Shown here piece after piece: positions 16,682 to 25,576 of a stretch of 64,000 nucleotides of DNA. The notes under the pieces were generated by a model. That model ran no database searches and was not told the DNA's origin. It saw only the letters and a program-made list of their open reading frames with translations. The position numbers and the translations under genes were made by a program. This stretch comes from Clostridium_AM sp900759715 (GTDB lineage Bacteria > Bacillota > Clostridia > Clostridiales > Clostridiaceae). The stretch lies in assembly GCA_900759715.1 (NCBI GenBank), contig CAAEXF010000075.1, positions 1 to 64,000 on the forward strand, in the 5' to 3' direction. Position 1 is the stretch's first letter. Each line of letters begins with the position of its first letter.

Positions 16682-16693
16682 CCTCAAATTAAA

Positions 16694-17461
16694 CTATTCA
16701 TCATTATTATTCCCTTTTTTTGTTTCTTCATAGTATCTATAAATTAAGTACTCCATAAACATAAGCATATTAGCAAAAAATGAGTTAGGTAGTAAATTAC
16801 TATCATCTAATTTGTGCATATCAAATATCTTAAAAGAAATATCAGAAAGTGTTGAAATACTGTTTTCAACTTCTTTAGTAAAAGAAACAACTAATTTATT
16901 TTTCTTTTTTGCTACTTGAACCTTATCTAATACCTCTTTAGTCTCCCCGGATTTTGATATTACTATTAGCATTTCCATGTCTTCTAAGTTGTTTTCAAAA
17001 CTACCTATAGAATCTATCAATATACTTTTTATCCCTATGCCTAGCAACTTTTTATTAAAATATTCTCCAGTTATCTTAGAGAAGCCCCTGGCATAAATAA
17101 AAATATACTTCCTCGTCCCCTTTGATAACAATTCTATAAATTTCCGTACATGTTCATCATCTATATATTTATATAAAAAATTAATGTCTGTACCTATTAG
17201 GGCTTCCGATTTTTCCACAACTCCAGTATTATTACCATCTACCAGAGGCATAATATTATAAACCATATCAATAAATCCCGTAAAACCTAATTTTTTCGCA
17301 AGCCTCATAATTGTAGACGTAGATGTGTAGTTTTCAGCTGCAACTCCCCTGACACCAATATCCATCACAGAATCAATATTATTAATTATATATTTAAGTA
17401 CTTGCTCTTCTAAAGCCGTAATTTTTTTATTATTAACTATTTTACTTAAATCAACTTTCAT
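16694..17461 (-). CDS. RpiR/MurR family sugar-phosphate-responsive regulator
   Basis: A 255-residue protein with an N-terminal RpiR helix-turn-helix (residues 1-75; TSTSTIMRLAKKLGFTGF is the recognition region) and a C-terminal SIS domain (about 110-240) that binds phosphosugars. Regulators of this type control glv/mal PTS operons in Firmicutes (GlvR in Bacillus subtilis), so it very likely controls the PTS/GH4 operon immediately downstream, in response to a sugar phosphate. Its own terminator separates it from that operon. A 33-bp palindrome upstream of the gene may be its autoregulatory site. Activator or repressor action cannot be told from sequence. Confidence 0.88.
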   Translation of the reverse strand: MKVDLSKIVNNKKITALEEQVLKYIINNIDSVMDIGVRGVAAENYTSTSTIMRLAKKLGFTGFIDMVYNIMPLVDGNNTGVVEKSEALIGTDINFLYKYIDDEHVRKFIELLSKGTRKYIFIYARGFSKITGEYFNKKLLGIGIKSILIDSIGSFENNLEDMEMLIVISKSGETKEVLDKVQVAKKKNKLVVSFTKEVENSISTLSDISFKIFDMHKLDDSNLLPNSFFANMLMFMEYLIYRYYEETKKGNNNDE

Positions 17462-17598
17462 TCTTCAACCATCCTCTAATTAATATAGGTTTGAATAAAT
17501 AATCTGCATAATAGTATTGTAATAAATCATAATCTTTCATTTCTGTACAAAGATTGCCATATCCACTGAGCTTTTATGATCAAATAAATACTGTAATT

Positions 17599-17631
17599 GT
17601 TAACTTACACTATAGTATAGTATAAGTTAAC
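17599..17631. promoter_or_regulatory. 33-bp near-perfect palindrome upstream of the RpiR gene
   Basis: GTTAACTTA and TAAGTTAAC enclose ACTATA-g-TATAGT, so the whole 33 bp is palindromic apart from one mismatched pair. On the minus strand it contains TATACT -10-like elements, consistent with an operator over the promoter of the regulator gene at 17461. Confidence 0.45.
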
Positions 17632-17723
17632 TTAGTTTTCTATATATATTACATCTTTGCACAAATAACTTAAAGCAATTTCCAAGCTTAACCTTATTAT
17701 TTACTTTATGTTTTGTGATAATA

Positions 17724-17756
17724 TAAAAAATAAATGCCCTACTATAAAGGGCATTT
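17724..17756 (-). terminator. Terminator of the AEC transporter gene
   Basis: On the minus strand AAATGCCCT pairs with AGGGCATTT, followed by ATTTTTTATAT. It is almost identical to the terminator at 5846-5878, including the loop (one base differs). Confidence 0.85.
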
Positions 17757-17766
17757 ACATTAATAT

Positions 17767-18687
17767 CTAACTAAATCTAAGAAACATAAGCATTACTGGT
17801 ATAGTAACTATTGATAGAATATGAGTTGCCAAAATACACTTTGATGCTAAATTAGCATTTCCATTATACTTTTCACAAAATAACACTGAAACTGTAGCTG
17901 TTGGAATTACCTCTGCTGCTATGCAGATATTTTTGATTAAAGGTATTCCATTAAAAAAACTTATTATGATAAACATTAAAATCGGAGCAACTATAAGCCT
18001 AATAAATGAACAAAAATAAACATCCTTATCCAATATAATCTCTTTAAACTCTAAAGAACCAATTTTTTCACCAATTATCATCATAGATAAAGGCATGGTA
18101 ATAGAGCCTATATCTCCAAGTGCTTCTTTTGCTATAAAAGGAATCTTTATAGAGAAAATAAATATAAATAAACCAATTATTACAGCAATTATATTAGGAT
18201 TATTTAAATATTTTCTTATGTTAATATCTTCTTTTTCATTGGAGAAGAGACCTTCGCCATAGGTCCAAAAGAGTATTTGATAGGGAATTAAAAAAATCGA
18301 TAAATAAAGGACTCCTATTTTGCCATACAATCCGTATACTAGAGGCATTCCCATTGCTCCGCTATTAGGAAATATGAACATAAATCCTAATATTTTTTGC
18401 TTATCTATACTATATTTTTTTAAGATAATCTTACTTAATAATATGATAACAAGATGAAACAAGATAGATATGATAAAAATTCTTATCATATTGTTCAGTA
18501 GCTCATAGGAAAACTCTACGATAAAGGATCCTATAACTAATGCTGGTAATGCAATATTAACCAATATTTCTGATAATCCTCTGCTTAATTCATCATTAAT
18601 TAAGCTCTTTCGTTTTGCTAAAAGACCGACCCCCATTATCAATGATAAAACCCCAACTTGATTTATAACACTAAAATAACTATTCAA
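17767..18687 (-). CDS. AEC family (auxin efflux carrier-like) transporter
   Basis: A membrane protein of about 306 residues with roughly ten hydrophobic segments and the family pattern GVLSLIMGVGLLAKR near the N-terminus and EVIPTATVSVLFCEKY near the C-terminus. AEC proteins export small organic acids or similar metabolites. The substrate here is unknown; malonate, malate or 2-oxo acids are known for relatives. No ATG is available at the 5' end. AAAGG precedes a TTG at 18687, which I take as the start; a TTG at 18705 is possible. It has its own terminator and no clear partner genes. Confidence 0.82.
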   Translation of the reverse strand: MNSYFSVINQVGVLSLIMGVGLLAKRKSLINDELSRGLSEILVNIALPALVIGSFIVEFSYELLNNMIRIFIISILFHLVIILLSKIILKKYSIDKQKILGFMFIFPNSGAMGMPLVYGLYGKIGVLYLSIFLIPYQILFWTYGEGLFSNEKEDINIRKYLNNPNIIAVIIGLFIFIFSIKIPFIAKEALGDIGSITMPLSMMIIGEKIGSLEFKEIILDKDVYFCSFIRLIVAPILMFIIISFFNGIPLIKNICIAAEVIPTATVSVLFCEKYNGNANLASKCILATHILSIVTIPVMLMFLRFS

Positions 18688-18729
18688 TTTATGAGCGCCT
18701 TTCAAAATACAAGCTTATTAAGCTATACA

Positions 18730-19236
18730 CTATTTAGATTCATTTAGTACTTTTTCATAACAATAGAATGGCTTTTCTTTTCCTAAAAAACTCATCTCTC
18801 CAACAAGTTTGTACCCACATTTTTCAAATAATCTGTTCATTTTTGAATTTAATGAATAGGTATCTGTCTTTAAGTACTTTATATTATTCTTTAAAGCTAA
18901 TTCATCAACAAATTTCATAAGTTCTGTACCAATTCCATTTTTTCTGTAAGCTGGGTTGACAGCCATTCTATGCACGACCATAGCGTCATCATTTAATGAC
19001 CAATTTAATCCATTATATTCAACTGGCTCTACTTTATTAATACATACAAAACCTACTAGTTTGCCTTCTCTTTCTATCACAAACAGATCACCATTCTGAA
19101 TGTCTTTTAGAAAGTCTTTTTCTTGAGGGTAGTTTTCATCCCATTGATAGTTTCCGTAAGAATGCATCTCAACAATAGTTTCCTTTATAATTTCCATAAC
19201 ATTTTTTATATCCGCTATAACCGCTTTTCTCATCAT
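18730..19236 (-). CDS. GNAT family N-acetyltransferase
   Basis: A protein of about 168 residues with a single GNAT fold. The acetyl-CoA pyrophosphate-binding loop is RKNGIGTELM, preceded by the beta-4 strand MVVHRMAVNPAY. The ATG at 19236 is used because AGGAG lies 8 nt upstream. It resembles the GNAT encoded at 51404-51907 (shared YQWD/YP pattern, similar spacing), so the two are probable paralogues. The acceptor substrate is unknown. A pair of operator-like palindromes lies about 110-170 bp upstream. Confidence 0.85.
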   Translation of the reverse strand: MMRKAVIADIKNVMEIIKETIVEMHSYGNYQWDENYPQEKDFLKDIQNGDLFVIEREGKLVGFVCINKVEPVEYNGLNWSLNDDAMVVHRMAVNPAYRKNGIGTELMKFVDELALKNNIKYLKTDTYSLNSKMNRLFEKCGYKLVGEMSFLGKEKPFYCYEKVLNESK

Positions 19237-19342
19237 AATAATCACTCCTAAACTTTTTTATTTCTTTCCAATTATTTTTAACACCTTCTCTTAAAATATG
19301 GATACCAAAATCTTTAGCCCATCATCACCCCTCACAAATAAG

Positions 19343-19406
19343 GTTGAACTTTCAACTAGATTATATTTATAATATCATAATATAGTTGAAAATTCAACTA
19401 TATTAT
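19343..19406 (-). promoter_or_regulatory. Two operator-like palindromes flanking a promoter
   Basis: At 19377-19406 ATAATATAGTTGAA and TTCAACTATATTAT are perfect 14-bp arms separated by 2 bp. At 19343-19356 a shorter copy, GTTGAA-CT-TTCAAC, is present. A minus-strand TATAAT (19360-19365) sits between them. The layout suits a dimeric MarR-type repressor acting on the GNAT gene downstream. The rest of the 391-bp gap 19246-19636 holds only a terminator and a short open stretch without a start codon. Confidence 0.5.
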
Positions 19407-19512
19407 TAAAAATATTTTACTGTCATAGCAACTACTTTTATTCTATCTTTTCTATTAAAATAATCCTGCATGTCTTATTTAGCAAATAAATTATCGGCAT
19501 TTATTTATAATT

Positions 19513-19552
19513 AAAAATACCGAAAAATTCACTTGAATAATTCGGTATTTTA
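19513..19552 (-). terminator. Terminator of the amj gene
   Basis: AAAATACCGAA pairs with TTCGGTATTTT around a 16-nt loop, followed by T-rich sequence on both strands. Confidence 0.75.
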
Positions 19553-19636
19553 TAAATTAAATCTTCGAAAATCTAAGCTAGACATGAACTAACTAAATAC
19601 ATGATGTAACATATCCTTTTACGTATATATATTCCT

Positions 19637-20434
19637 TTATCTGTAGAAATGAACTATAAATTTTGCAGATGGAATTAGTAATAACTGTCCTATCAATGTT
19701 CCTATTAGCTTCGTTCCTATTAGCATTATAACTAAGGTTTTTACATCTCCATATTCTCTTTTTCCTCTAAATGCTTCATCTGTTATTATTGCTGCTTTTG
19801 GATCAATAAAAATAGTTAATAATATACTTGCAATCCCATTAATCATTCCCGAGGACGCTGCTATAGCTAATCTATCACCTGGATCATAAATTGAGGCATA
19901 ATACGCAGCCAATACACCAATTGTATATATACCTGTAATTAATGCATTCAATAATAGTAGTTTCTTAGGTATATTTTTGTACCTTAAATCACTAATCATA
20001 TTTTTCCGTGGCATTACTGTATTCTTTGCAACACGTTTTATATTAGCTATGCTTAAAGATTGCACAACTAAATTAGGTATAGAACCGGTTTCCTCAAGCC
20101 TTGAAACTGACTTTGAAAATACCCTTAAAAATGTAGGTATAAGTACAATACCTATTAATGTTCCTACTGTTGTTGCTAAAATGACATATCTAACCTCATT
20201 AATGGGATCATATTTAATATTTATACTCTTATCAATCATTTTTCCAATTAACGGTCCTTGAAACATGTTAGCTGTTCTTGAAATTAACACTATCAGATTA
20301 AATAATGAAAGTGATAATGCAAAGTTCCCACTTTTTACAGAGCTTAATCTAACGGAATAAGCTAAAGTATCAATTATATGAATAATTATTGTTAGAACAA
20401 TTAATTTTTCAAACAAACTTACCTCTAAAATCAT
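19637..20434 (-). CDS. amj: Amj-type lipid II flippase
   Basis: A 265-residue polytopic membrane protein of the Amj (YdaH, DUF2837) family. Length and pattern match: an N-terminal IDTLAYSVRLSSVKSGNFALSLSLFNLI segment, a conserved polar helix with SRTANMFQGPLIG, and a C-terminal FIDPKAAIITDEAFRGKR loop. Family knowledge: Amj moves lipid II across the membrane as an alternative to MurJ and in Bacillus is induced by envelope stress. It is transcribed alone with its own terminator. The start ATG has AAAGGAG upstream. It fits the other envelope functions in this region (UppP, Bcr and Bce transporters). Confidence 0.9.
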   Translation of the reverse strand: MILEVSLFEKLIVLTIIIHIIDTLAYSVRLSSVKSGNFALSLSLFNLIVLISRTANMFQGPLIGKMIDKSINIKYDPINEVRYVILATTVGTLIGIVLIPTFLRVFSKSVSRLEETGSIPNLVVQSLSIANIKRVAKNTVMPRKNMISDLRYKNIPKKLLLLNALITGIYTIGVLAAYYASIYDPGDRLAIAASSGMINGIASILLTIFIDPKAAIITDEAFRGKREYGDVKTLVIMLIGTKLIGTLIGQLLLIPSAKFIVHFYR

Positions 20435-20477
20435 TTAATTTCTCCTTTGTAATCTATGTCCACTATGTGCTGTAAAT

Positions 20478-21383
20478 TCACTTTGATCTAAAATCTTTTG
20501 AATATTTAAGAAATCCATTATCTATATTTAATTCTATAGCTCCTACTTCATTCAAATATTCAACATAGGACCTTAGCATTCTCTCTATAACCGTATATCT
20601 ATATCTGTTTTTTACATGAATATTGAATTTTTTAATAACAGCCTTAAAAATATCTTCCATTGTCATAGCTCCATCTATTACATCATATACTCTTGCCGCT
20701 CTATTCTTATAGAATTCTATATTATCATTTATAAGTTTTATAATATCATCATACATACCTTTGTGTGCTACTATGTATTTACTGCATTTTAAATCGTAAA
20801 GCTTCATCTTGCTTTTTAAATCCTCTCTCAGTATATAAGCGTAAGGCATTTTAGCCCCTTCCATAACTTCATAGCTTATGAGAGCATCTCCTAAATATGC
20901 AACATCGTCGGGAGTAGTAATGCACATATGAGCAGGACTATGTCCCGGTGTGTGAAGAATTTTAAATTTGATACCACACAGATATATTTGATCTTGATTT
21001 GGCAAAATCTTAATATCTGTTTCACAAACCATATGCCCAAAATGCTCTGCAACCTCAGATAATGTTTGACTGCTGTAATAAAGTTTCAGATTTACTGTAG
21101 AACTGCAAACAAAAGCTTCATAGGCTGGCATAGCAATAGCACAGTTATATTTTTCCTTTAAATATGTATTATTTCCTATATGGTCTATATGAGCATGGCT
21201 GCATATTATACCAACTACTTTAAAGTTATTTATTTTTAAAAGCTCATCTATTCCCTTTCTTTCTCCTTTTGCCCATCCCGAATCCAACATAATAATTTCT
21301 TCATCATTAATTTTATAAAAAGGTATATATGTCATTCCAGTATCAATACAAAATGTATTTCCTTTTATCTTTTTTATCTCCAT
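20478..21383 (-). CDS. Metallo-beta-lactamase fold hydrolase
   Basis: A 301-residue MBL-fold protein. The metal motif is His63-x-His65-x-Asp67-His68 in CSHAHIDHIG, followed by the GHSPAHMCI histidine and the DALISYE aspartate. The C-terminal third is helical and probably specific to a subgroup of hydrolases or thioesterases. Substrate is unknown. It lies 43 bp upstream of amj on the same strand without an obvious terminator, so the two may be co-transcribed. Confidence 0.85.
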   Translation of the reverse strand: MEIKKIKGNTFCIDTGMTYIPFYKINDEEIIMLDSGWAKGERKGIDELLKINNFKVVGIICSHAHIDHIGNNTYLKEKYNCAIAMPAYEAFVCSSTVNLKLYYSSQTLSEVAEHFGHMVCETDIKILPNQDQIYLCGIKFKILHTPGHSPAHMCITTPDDVAYLGDALISYEVMEGAKMPYAYILREDLKSKMKLYDLKCSKYIVAHKGMYDDIIKLINDNIEFYKNRAARVYDVIDGAMTMEDIFKAVIKKFNIHVKNRYRYTVIERMLRSYVEYLNEVGAIELNIDNGFLKYSKDFRSK

Positions 21384-21607
21384 GTATTATCTTTAGTGAG
21401 GGAGTGTACTACAAGTACACAAAAACACTAAATACTCACTTCCTTTCTATATCTAGTGTATATGCTTATACACCTATTTATTTTTCTCATTATGTACATA
21501 GGCTACATGTACTCTATGCAGCCTATGATTTATTTAAGTAAGTATAACTTATTAATGATTTATTTATGATTCGTCCTATAAGAATATTTTGAACTTAATC
21601 ATAGCAA

Positions 21608-22198
21608 TTATTTATAAGGACTTTTGAATGGTTTCTGTTCTGCATAATAGGGTGAAATATTACCGTCTATTTTGCTTAATTCCTTACCATCTGCTGAAAG
21701 CCCAATAATTTCAAAGTCTGATCCCTCAAATTTATTCATAAATGCAAGCCATATTCTTATGTTGGTAGCATTAATAATTTTTGCTTGCGCTTCAATATTT
21801 CTTTTCTTTTCTACAATCTTTACTTGAGTAATGTCTTGATTCCCAATTACTCCAAAGTATATTGGAAGCGAAGTCTTTTCTATGTTAGGAAAATACTGAT
21901 GAGATACTCCAAATTTATTTGATACATATTTTATATCTCCTTCAACACCACTATAAATAGTCTTATAACCGCTTATACCTTTTTTTACAAAAGCAGTTGA
22001 TAAACTATCCTCTCCTAAATGACTAAAGAATACTATGCTTCCTTTATCCGTTTTTTCTTCATAGATGATACTTATTGGTTTTGACCCAGGAGTGGTAATT
22101 GCTTCTTCTATTGTTTTCGCACCATGATTAAATTTAACCACTAAAAATAATAAAATAATCATTATTACAAAAACAATAAAAGTCACTTTCTTTTTCAT
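21608..22198 (-). CDS. Hypothetical membrane-anchored protein
   Basis: A 196-residue protein with one N-terminal hydrophobic helix (residues about 5-23, after MKKK) and a soluble extracellular remainder. No known domain is recognised. The absence of a lipobox and of an AxA cleavage motif suggests an uncleaved signal anchor. It is followed downstream by the metallo-hydrolase gene and preceded by a DUF3786 gene, all on the minus strand but with gaps. The start ATG has AAGGAG upstream. Confidence 0.7.
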   Translation of the reverse strand: MKKKVTFIVFVIMIILLFLVVKFNHGAKTIEEAITTPGSKPISIIYEEKTDKGSIVFFSHLGEDSLSTAFVKKGISGYKTIYSGVEGDIKYVSNKFGVSHQYFPNIEKTSLPIYFGVIGNQDITQVKIVEKKRNIEAQAKIINATNIRIWLAFMNKFEGSDFEIIGLSADGKELSKIDGNISPYYAEQKPFKSPYK

Positions 22199-22259
22199 AA
22201 ATAACTCCTTATAATAAATTTAAATATAATTTATAATTTTCTTTTGAATTCATATCTAT

Positions 22260-22925
22260 TTATAACTTCCCTATTTCAAGTATTTTCTTAGCGGCTCCAA
22301 TTAGCTCATCAGCTGCCATAGAACATAATCCAGCTAAGTCTTCTACATGAAGTTCTTTCGTAGCTGAATAATCATAAAGAATAGCAGCCTCTGCTTCAAA
22401 TTCCTCATCTGCCAGCCATAAAATAAAGGCCATAGGAACATTAGGTAATACGTTAATTTCTAAGCTTACATCTCCAGAGGTGAATTTTTTTCCACCTAGT
22501 TTAAGACCTGCTTTTAAAAAAAGCTCTCCTTTGTTTCCAAAAAACTTTACTAATTTATTTATTCCTTGAAGAGCAAAGCCATCATAAGCATGACCAACTC
22601 CCTCTAATTCCCTGAAAGGTACCCATTTGTTTGTCAAGTTGCTTTTAGTACATCGGTAAAGATAGCTGAGAATTACTGTTTTGTCAATTATCGTTCTGTT
22701 ATCACCTTTAGAGAAATTTTCTTGCACATCCTCTTTTAATGTAACAGTTCCCTTTGGGTATGAAATTAAATATTCTCTATTGAAGTAGATTAAAGTAAGT
22801 TGTTGTTTTTCAAAATCGTAGTAAGCACCGCTTCTCCTAGCCATTTCTTCTGGATCATATTTATAAAATTCTGCACATAAATTTTCATAGCAAAGATTGT
22901 AATTATTTATTTTACTTTCCCTCAT
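22260..22925 (-). CDS. DUF3786 domain-containing protein
   Basis: A 221-residue soluble protein matching DUF3786. The family pattern is seen in RSGAYYDFEKQQLTLIYFNREYLI, the ILSYLYRC segment, and PNVPMAFILWLADEEFEAEAAILYD. The family is largely clostridial and of unknown biochemical function. No cofactor motif can be assigned with confidence. The start ATG has AAGGGGG upstream. The neighbours give no functional hint. Confidence 0.78.
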   Translation of the reverse strand: MRESKINNYNLCYENLCAEFYKYDPEEMARRSGAYYDFEKQQLTLIYFNREYLISYPKGTVTLKEDVQENFSKGDNRTIIDKTVILSYLYRCTKSNLTNKWVPFRELEGVGHAYDGFALQGINKLVKFFGNKGELFLKAGLKLGGKKFTSGDVSLEINVLPNVPMAFILWLADEEFEAEAAILYDYSATKELHVEDLAGLCSMAADELIGAAKKILEIGKL

Positions 22926-23004
22926 ATAAGATATCCCCCTTATTATTTACACAAAGTAATTAACTAGCCCTCTATTGGGTTTTTAGGTTCTTTAACCTCT
23001 TGGC

Positions 23005-23415
23005 TTACATTTTAAGTAAATTTAATTGCCATGAAACACCATACTTATCTGCAACCCAAGCAAACTTTTCACTAAATGGATAAGAAGCTAGTGGCATTAA
23101 AACATTGCCGTCTTGAGATAACTTCTCAAAGACTTGATCAAGCTCTTTCTCAGTATCGCAGTTTACATACAATGACATTGCTGGAGTAAATGTAAATTCA
23201 TGTTTAATGTTACTATCTATACACATAAATTCTTGTCCCTTTATCGAAAATTTAGCCTTTAGCACTGACCCCTCTTCACCAGCTTCATTTGCTCCATAGC
23301 GAATAATATCTATTATCTCTGATTCTTCAAATACAGAAGTGTAGAAATTCATCGCCTCTTCTGCCTTACCATCGAACATTAAAAATGTAGTAATCTTTTG
23401 ATTTAAGTTTTTCAT
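23005..23415 (-). CDS. VOC family protein (PhnB-like)
   Basis: A 136-residue glyoxalase/bleomycin-resistance fold protein of the PhnB-like subgroup. It has the characteristic opening KITTFLMFDGKAEEAMNFYTSVF and the C-terminal FAWVADKYGVSWQLN. Members bind small ligands and rarely have proven activity. It is transcribed alone. The start ATG has GGAGAG upstream. Confidence 0.88.
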   Translation of the reverse strand: MKNLNQKITTFLMFDGKAEEAMNFYTSVFEESEIIDIIRYGANEAGEEGSVLKAKFSIKGQEFMCIDSNIKHEFTFTPAMSLYVNCDTEKELDQVFEKLSQDGNVLMPLASYPFSEKFAWVADKYGVSWQLNLLKM

Positions 23416-23477
23416 TTAATTCTCTCCTTTTGTTAATCTATATATAGATTATAAACCATAATTTTACATACTTCTAT

Positions 23478-23515
23478 ATAAAAAGAGCCAATGATTTAGG
23501 AAATATCATCAGCTC
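23478..23515 (-). terminator. Terminator of the HD-GYP gene
   Basis: On the minus strand GAGC-tg-ATGAT pairs with ATCAT-tg-GCTC and is followed by TTTTTATATAG. Confidence 0.75.
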
Positions 23516-23533
23516 ATATCTATACATATACAA

Positions 23534-24598
23534 CTATATTATTAGCTTTTTTATATAAATATCCTTTCGTTGTTTTAAATCTATGAAATCTGTTCCATCA
23601 AATAAAAGCGGACGTGAAATATCATTTGCGTCAACTCCTATTACTGTGCATATCTTATTTGTATTTAGCAAAACGCTTTCTCCCATAAGAAAATTTATTA
23701 CATGTTCTATAAATACTTTGCAATATACATAGTCTAATTTTCCTAAGCTTTCTTTTTCGAGTGTTTCCAGTGCTTCAAAAGGCCCTTGGCTCTTCCTATA
23801 TATCCTGTTAGAGTTAATTGCATCAAAGGTATCTGCAATTGCAATTATTTTGGCAAAGGGGTGAATTCTATCTTCTTTAATTCCTAAGGGATATCCGCTA
23901 CCATCAAATCTTTCATGATGCATAAGTACCCCATAAAGTATAGAGGCATCTAAAGAAGGTACAGCTTTTAAATACTTATATACTAAGCTTGGGTGGGATT
24001 TTATTTTCCTCCAATCCTCTTCAGTTAAAGGCGTAACTTTATCTAATATTTTACTGCTTATTTTTGTTTTTCCGAAATCATGTAAAATTGCAGCATGGCT
24101 TAGTAAATTTATATCTCTTTCGCTGAACCCAAGCCATTTTCCCAGAACAGCACTTAATGCTGTTACATTTACAGAGTGTCTATATATAGCGTCTTCTCCA
24201 CTACCTACAAGTACTATATTTTTTATAACAGACCTTGTTGATCTTAACTCATCTTTAATTTTTCGAGTAAATTCCTCTATTTCTTGAAAATTAGTTTTTA
24301 TAGTAGCTTCTATATTGCTTAGTATCTCTTTTACATCAATTGAAAGATCACTAAAACTCTTCTCTATTTCTTCTACAGTCTTGTTTTTATAGAATTCAAG
24401 TACTTCTTCTTGGTTACTATACACCGCAACTCTGCTATAAAAATATATTTCTCGTAGTTTATTAATCATGGCTTCAGTCAGTTCGGTTCCCTCATTTAAT
24501 AAAACTAAACCATTAGATTTAATTTCCTCTGCAATTGCCATCTTTGGCTTTAATTCGTTGACTGTCAGGAATACTTTTCTTCTATTCACCTTTACCAT
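23534..24598 (-). CDS. HD-GYP domain protein (probable c-di-GMP phosphodiesterase)
   Basis: A 354-residue cytosolic protein. The N-terminal 110 residues form a small sensory or DUF3391-like region. The HD-GYP domain follows, with HDFGKTKIS (the HD pair) and HHERFDGSGYPLGI (the HHE and GYP motifs). It would degrade cyclic di-GMP. No response-regulator receiver is attached. A second HD-GYP protein with a receiver is encoded at 41154-42245. The C-terminal 60 residues after the catalytic domain are not recognised. The chosen ATG has GGGGG only 1-2 nt upstream, so a GTG three codons later is an alternative start. Confidence 0.88.
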   Translation of the reverse strand: MVKVNRRKVFLTVNELKPKMAIAEEIKSNGLVLLNEGTELTEAMINKLREIYFYSRVAVYSNQEEVLEFYKNKTVEEIEKSFSDLSIDVKEILSNIEATIKTNFQEIEEFTRKIKDELRSTRSVIKNIVLVGSGEDAIYRHSVNVTALSAVLGKWLGFSERDINLLSHAAILHDFGKTKISSKILDKVTPLTEEDWRKIKSHPSLVYKYLKAVPSLDASILYGVLMHHERFDGSGYPLGIKEDRIHPFAKIIAIADTFDAINSNRIYRKSQGPFEALETLEKESLGKLDYVYCKVFIEHVINFLMGESVLLNTNKICTVIGVDANDISRPLLFDGTDFIDLKQRKDIYIKKLII

Positions 24599-24708
24599 AC
24601 CCCCTTCAAGAATTCTAAATAAATCTAATATTCAGAACATATTATTCTATTTATATTCCATAACAGTCATTAATATCCTTCAACTAAAGTTAATTAGATG
24701 TGTTTTTA

Positions 24709-25554
24709 CTAAAACACACCTCTAACTCCAGCTGCTAAAACTATAATCGCAAATATCATTCTATATATTGCAAATATTTTCATTGGTTTTTTCTTTAAGT
24801 ATGAAATAAACTTATCAATTACTACTAAAGCTACTATAAATGAAACCAAAAAGCCTACAGCAAGAGAAATTATTTCTGGAGATGTAAGAGTAGCTATCCC
24901 CCCAACCTTTAAGATCTTTAAAAAGCTCATTCCTACCATAACTGGAATTGCTAAAAAGAATGAGAATTCGGCAGCTGCAACAGTAGAAAGTCCTGATACC
25001 CATCCACCTATAATTGTTGAAGCGGAACGTGACATTCCTGGAATTATAGCTAAACATTGAAATAATCCAACTATCAAAGCTTGCTTTATTGTAACATTTA
25101 ATTCTTGGCTATTTGAATTATTATTTCTAAATTTCTTTTCAGCATATATCATCCATATACCGCCTAGAAATAAAGTTATGGCTACGCATATTGGTGTAAA
25201 TAAGTACTTATCAGCTAAGTCATTAAGTAGTACTCCAAAGACACCGCCTGGAATGCATGCAATAAATATCATAAACCAAAATTTAAATCCTGACTTTTCA
25301 TACCCAACCTTTTGAGGAAAGAAATTTACAAGAGTATCTTTTATTTTGCTCCAATAAAGTATAACCACTGCGAGTATTGCTCCAAGCTGTATAACATACG
25401 TATACATTTCGACATAGCTTGGATTTGTTCCTTTAAAACCCATTAAATTCTCAAAAATAACCAAATGTCCTGTTGAAGACACTGGTAGGAATTCTGTTAT
25501 ACCTTCCACGATTCCTAGTACTATAGATTTTATTATTAAAAATATTGTTTCCAT
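24709..25554 (-). CDS. uppP: Undecaprenyl-diphosphatase UppP (BacA)
   Basis: A 281-residue integral membrane phosphatase. The signature EGITEFLPVSSTGH (residues 17-30) contains the catalytic Glu17, Glu21, Ser26-Ser27 and His30, and the second motif PGMSRSAST is in the middle of the protein. It regenerates undecaprenyl phosphate for cell-wall synthesis and, when abundant, lowers bacitracin sensitivity. It lies 22 bp downstream of a BcrAB-like ABC transporter on the same strand, which suggests a joint bacitracin-resistance unit. The start ATG has AAAGGTG upstream. Confidence 0.96.
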   Translation of the reverse strand: METIFLIIKSIVLGIVEGITEFLPVSSTGHLVIFENLMGFKGTNPSYVEMYTYVIQLGAILAVVILYWSKIKDTLVNFFPQKVGYEKSGFKFWFMIFIACIPGGVFGVLLNDLADKYLFTPICVAITLFLGGIWMIYAEKKFRNNNSNSQELNVTIKQALIVGLFQCLAIIPGMSRSASTIIGGWVSGLSTVAAAEFSFFLAIPVMVGMSFLKILKVGGIATLTSPEIISLAVGFLVSFIVALVVIDKFISYLKKKPMKIFAIYRMIFAIIVLAAGVRGVF

Positions 25555-25576
25555 TTAATCACCTTTTCTAAATTTA

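Noticed and set aside
19246..19335. Possible gene in the leader of the GNAT gene at 19236
   Set aside because: The minus-strand stretch (WAKDFGIHILREGVKNNW) is open but has no start codon or ribosome binding site; at most a degraded remnant.
24815..25057. 80-codon minus-strand frame inside uppP
   Set aside because: It overlaps uppP in another frame, has no ribosome binding site, and is rich in Ser, Cys and Phe as shadow frames of AT-rich membrane genes usually are.
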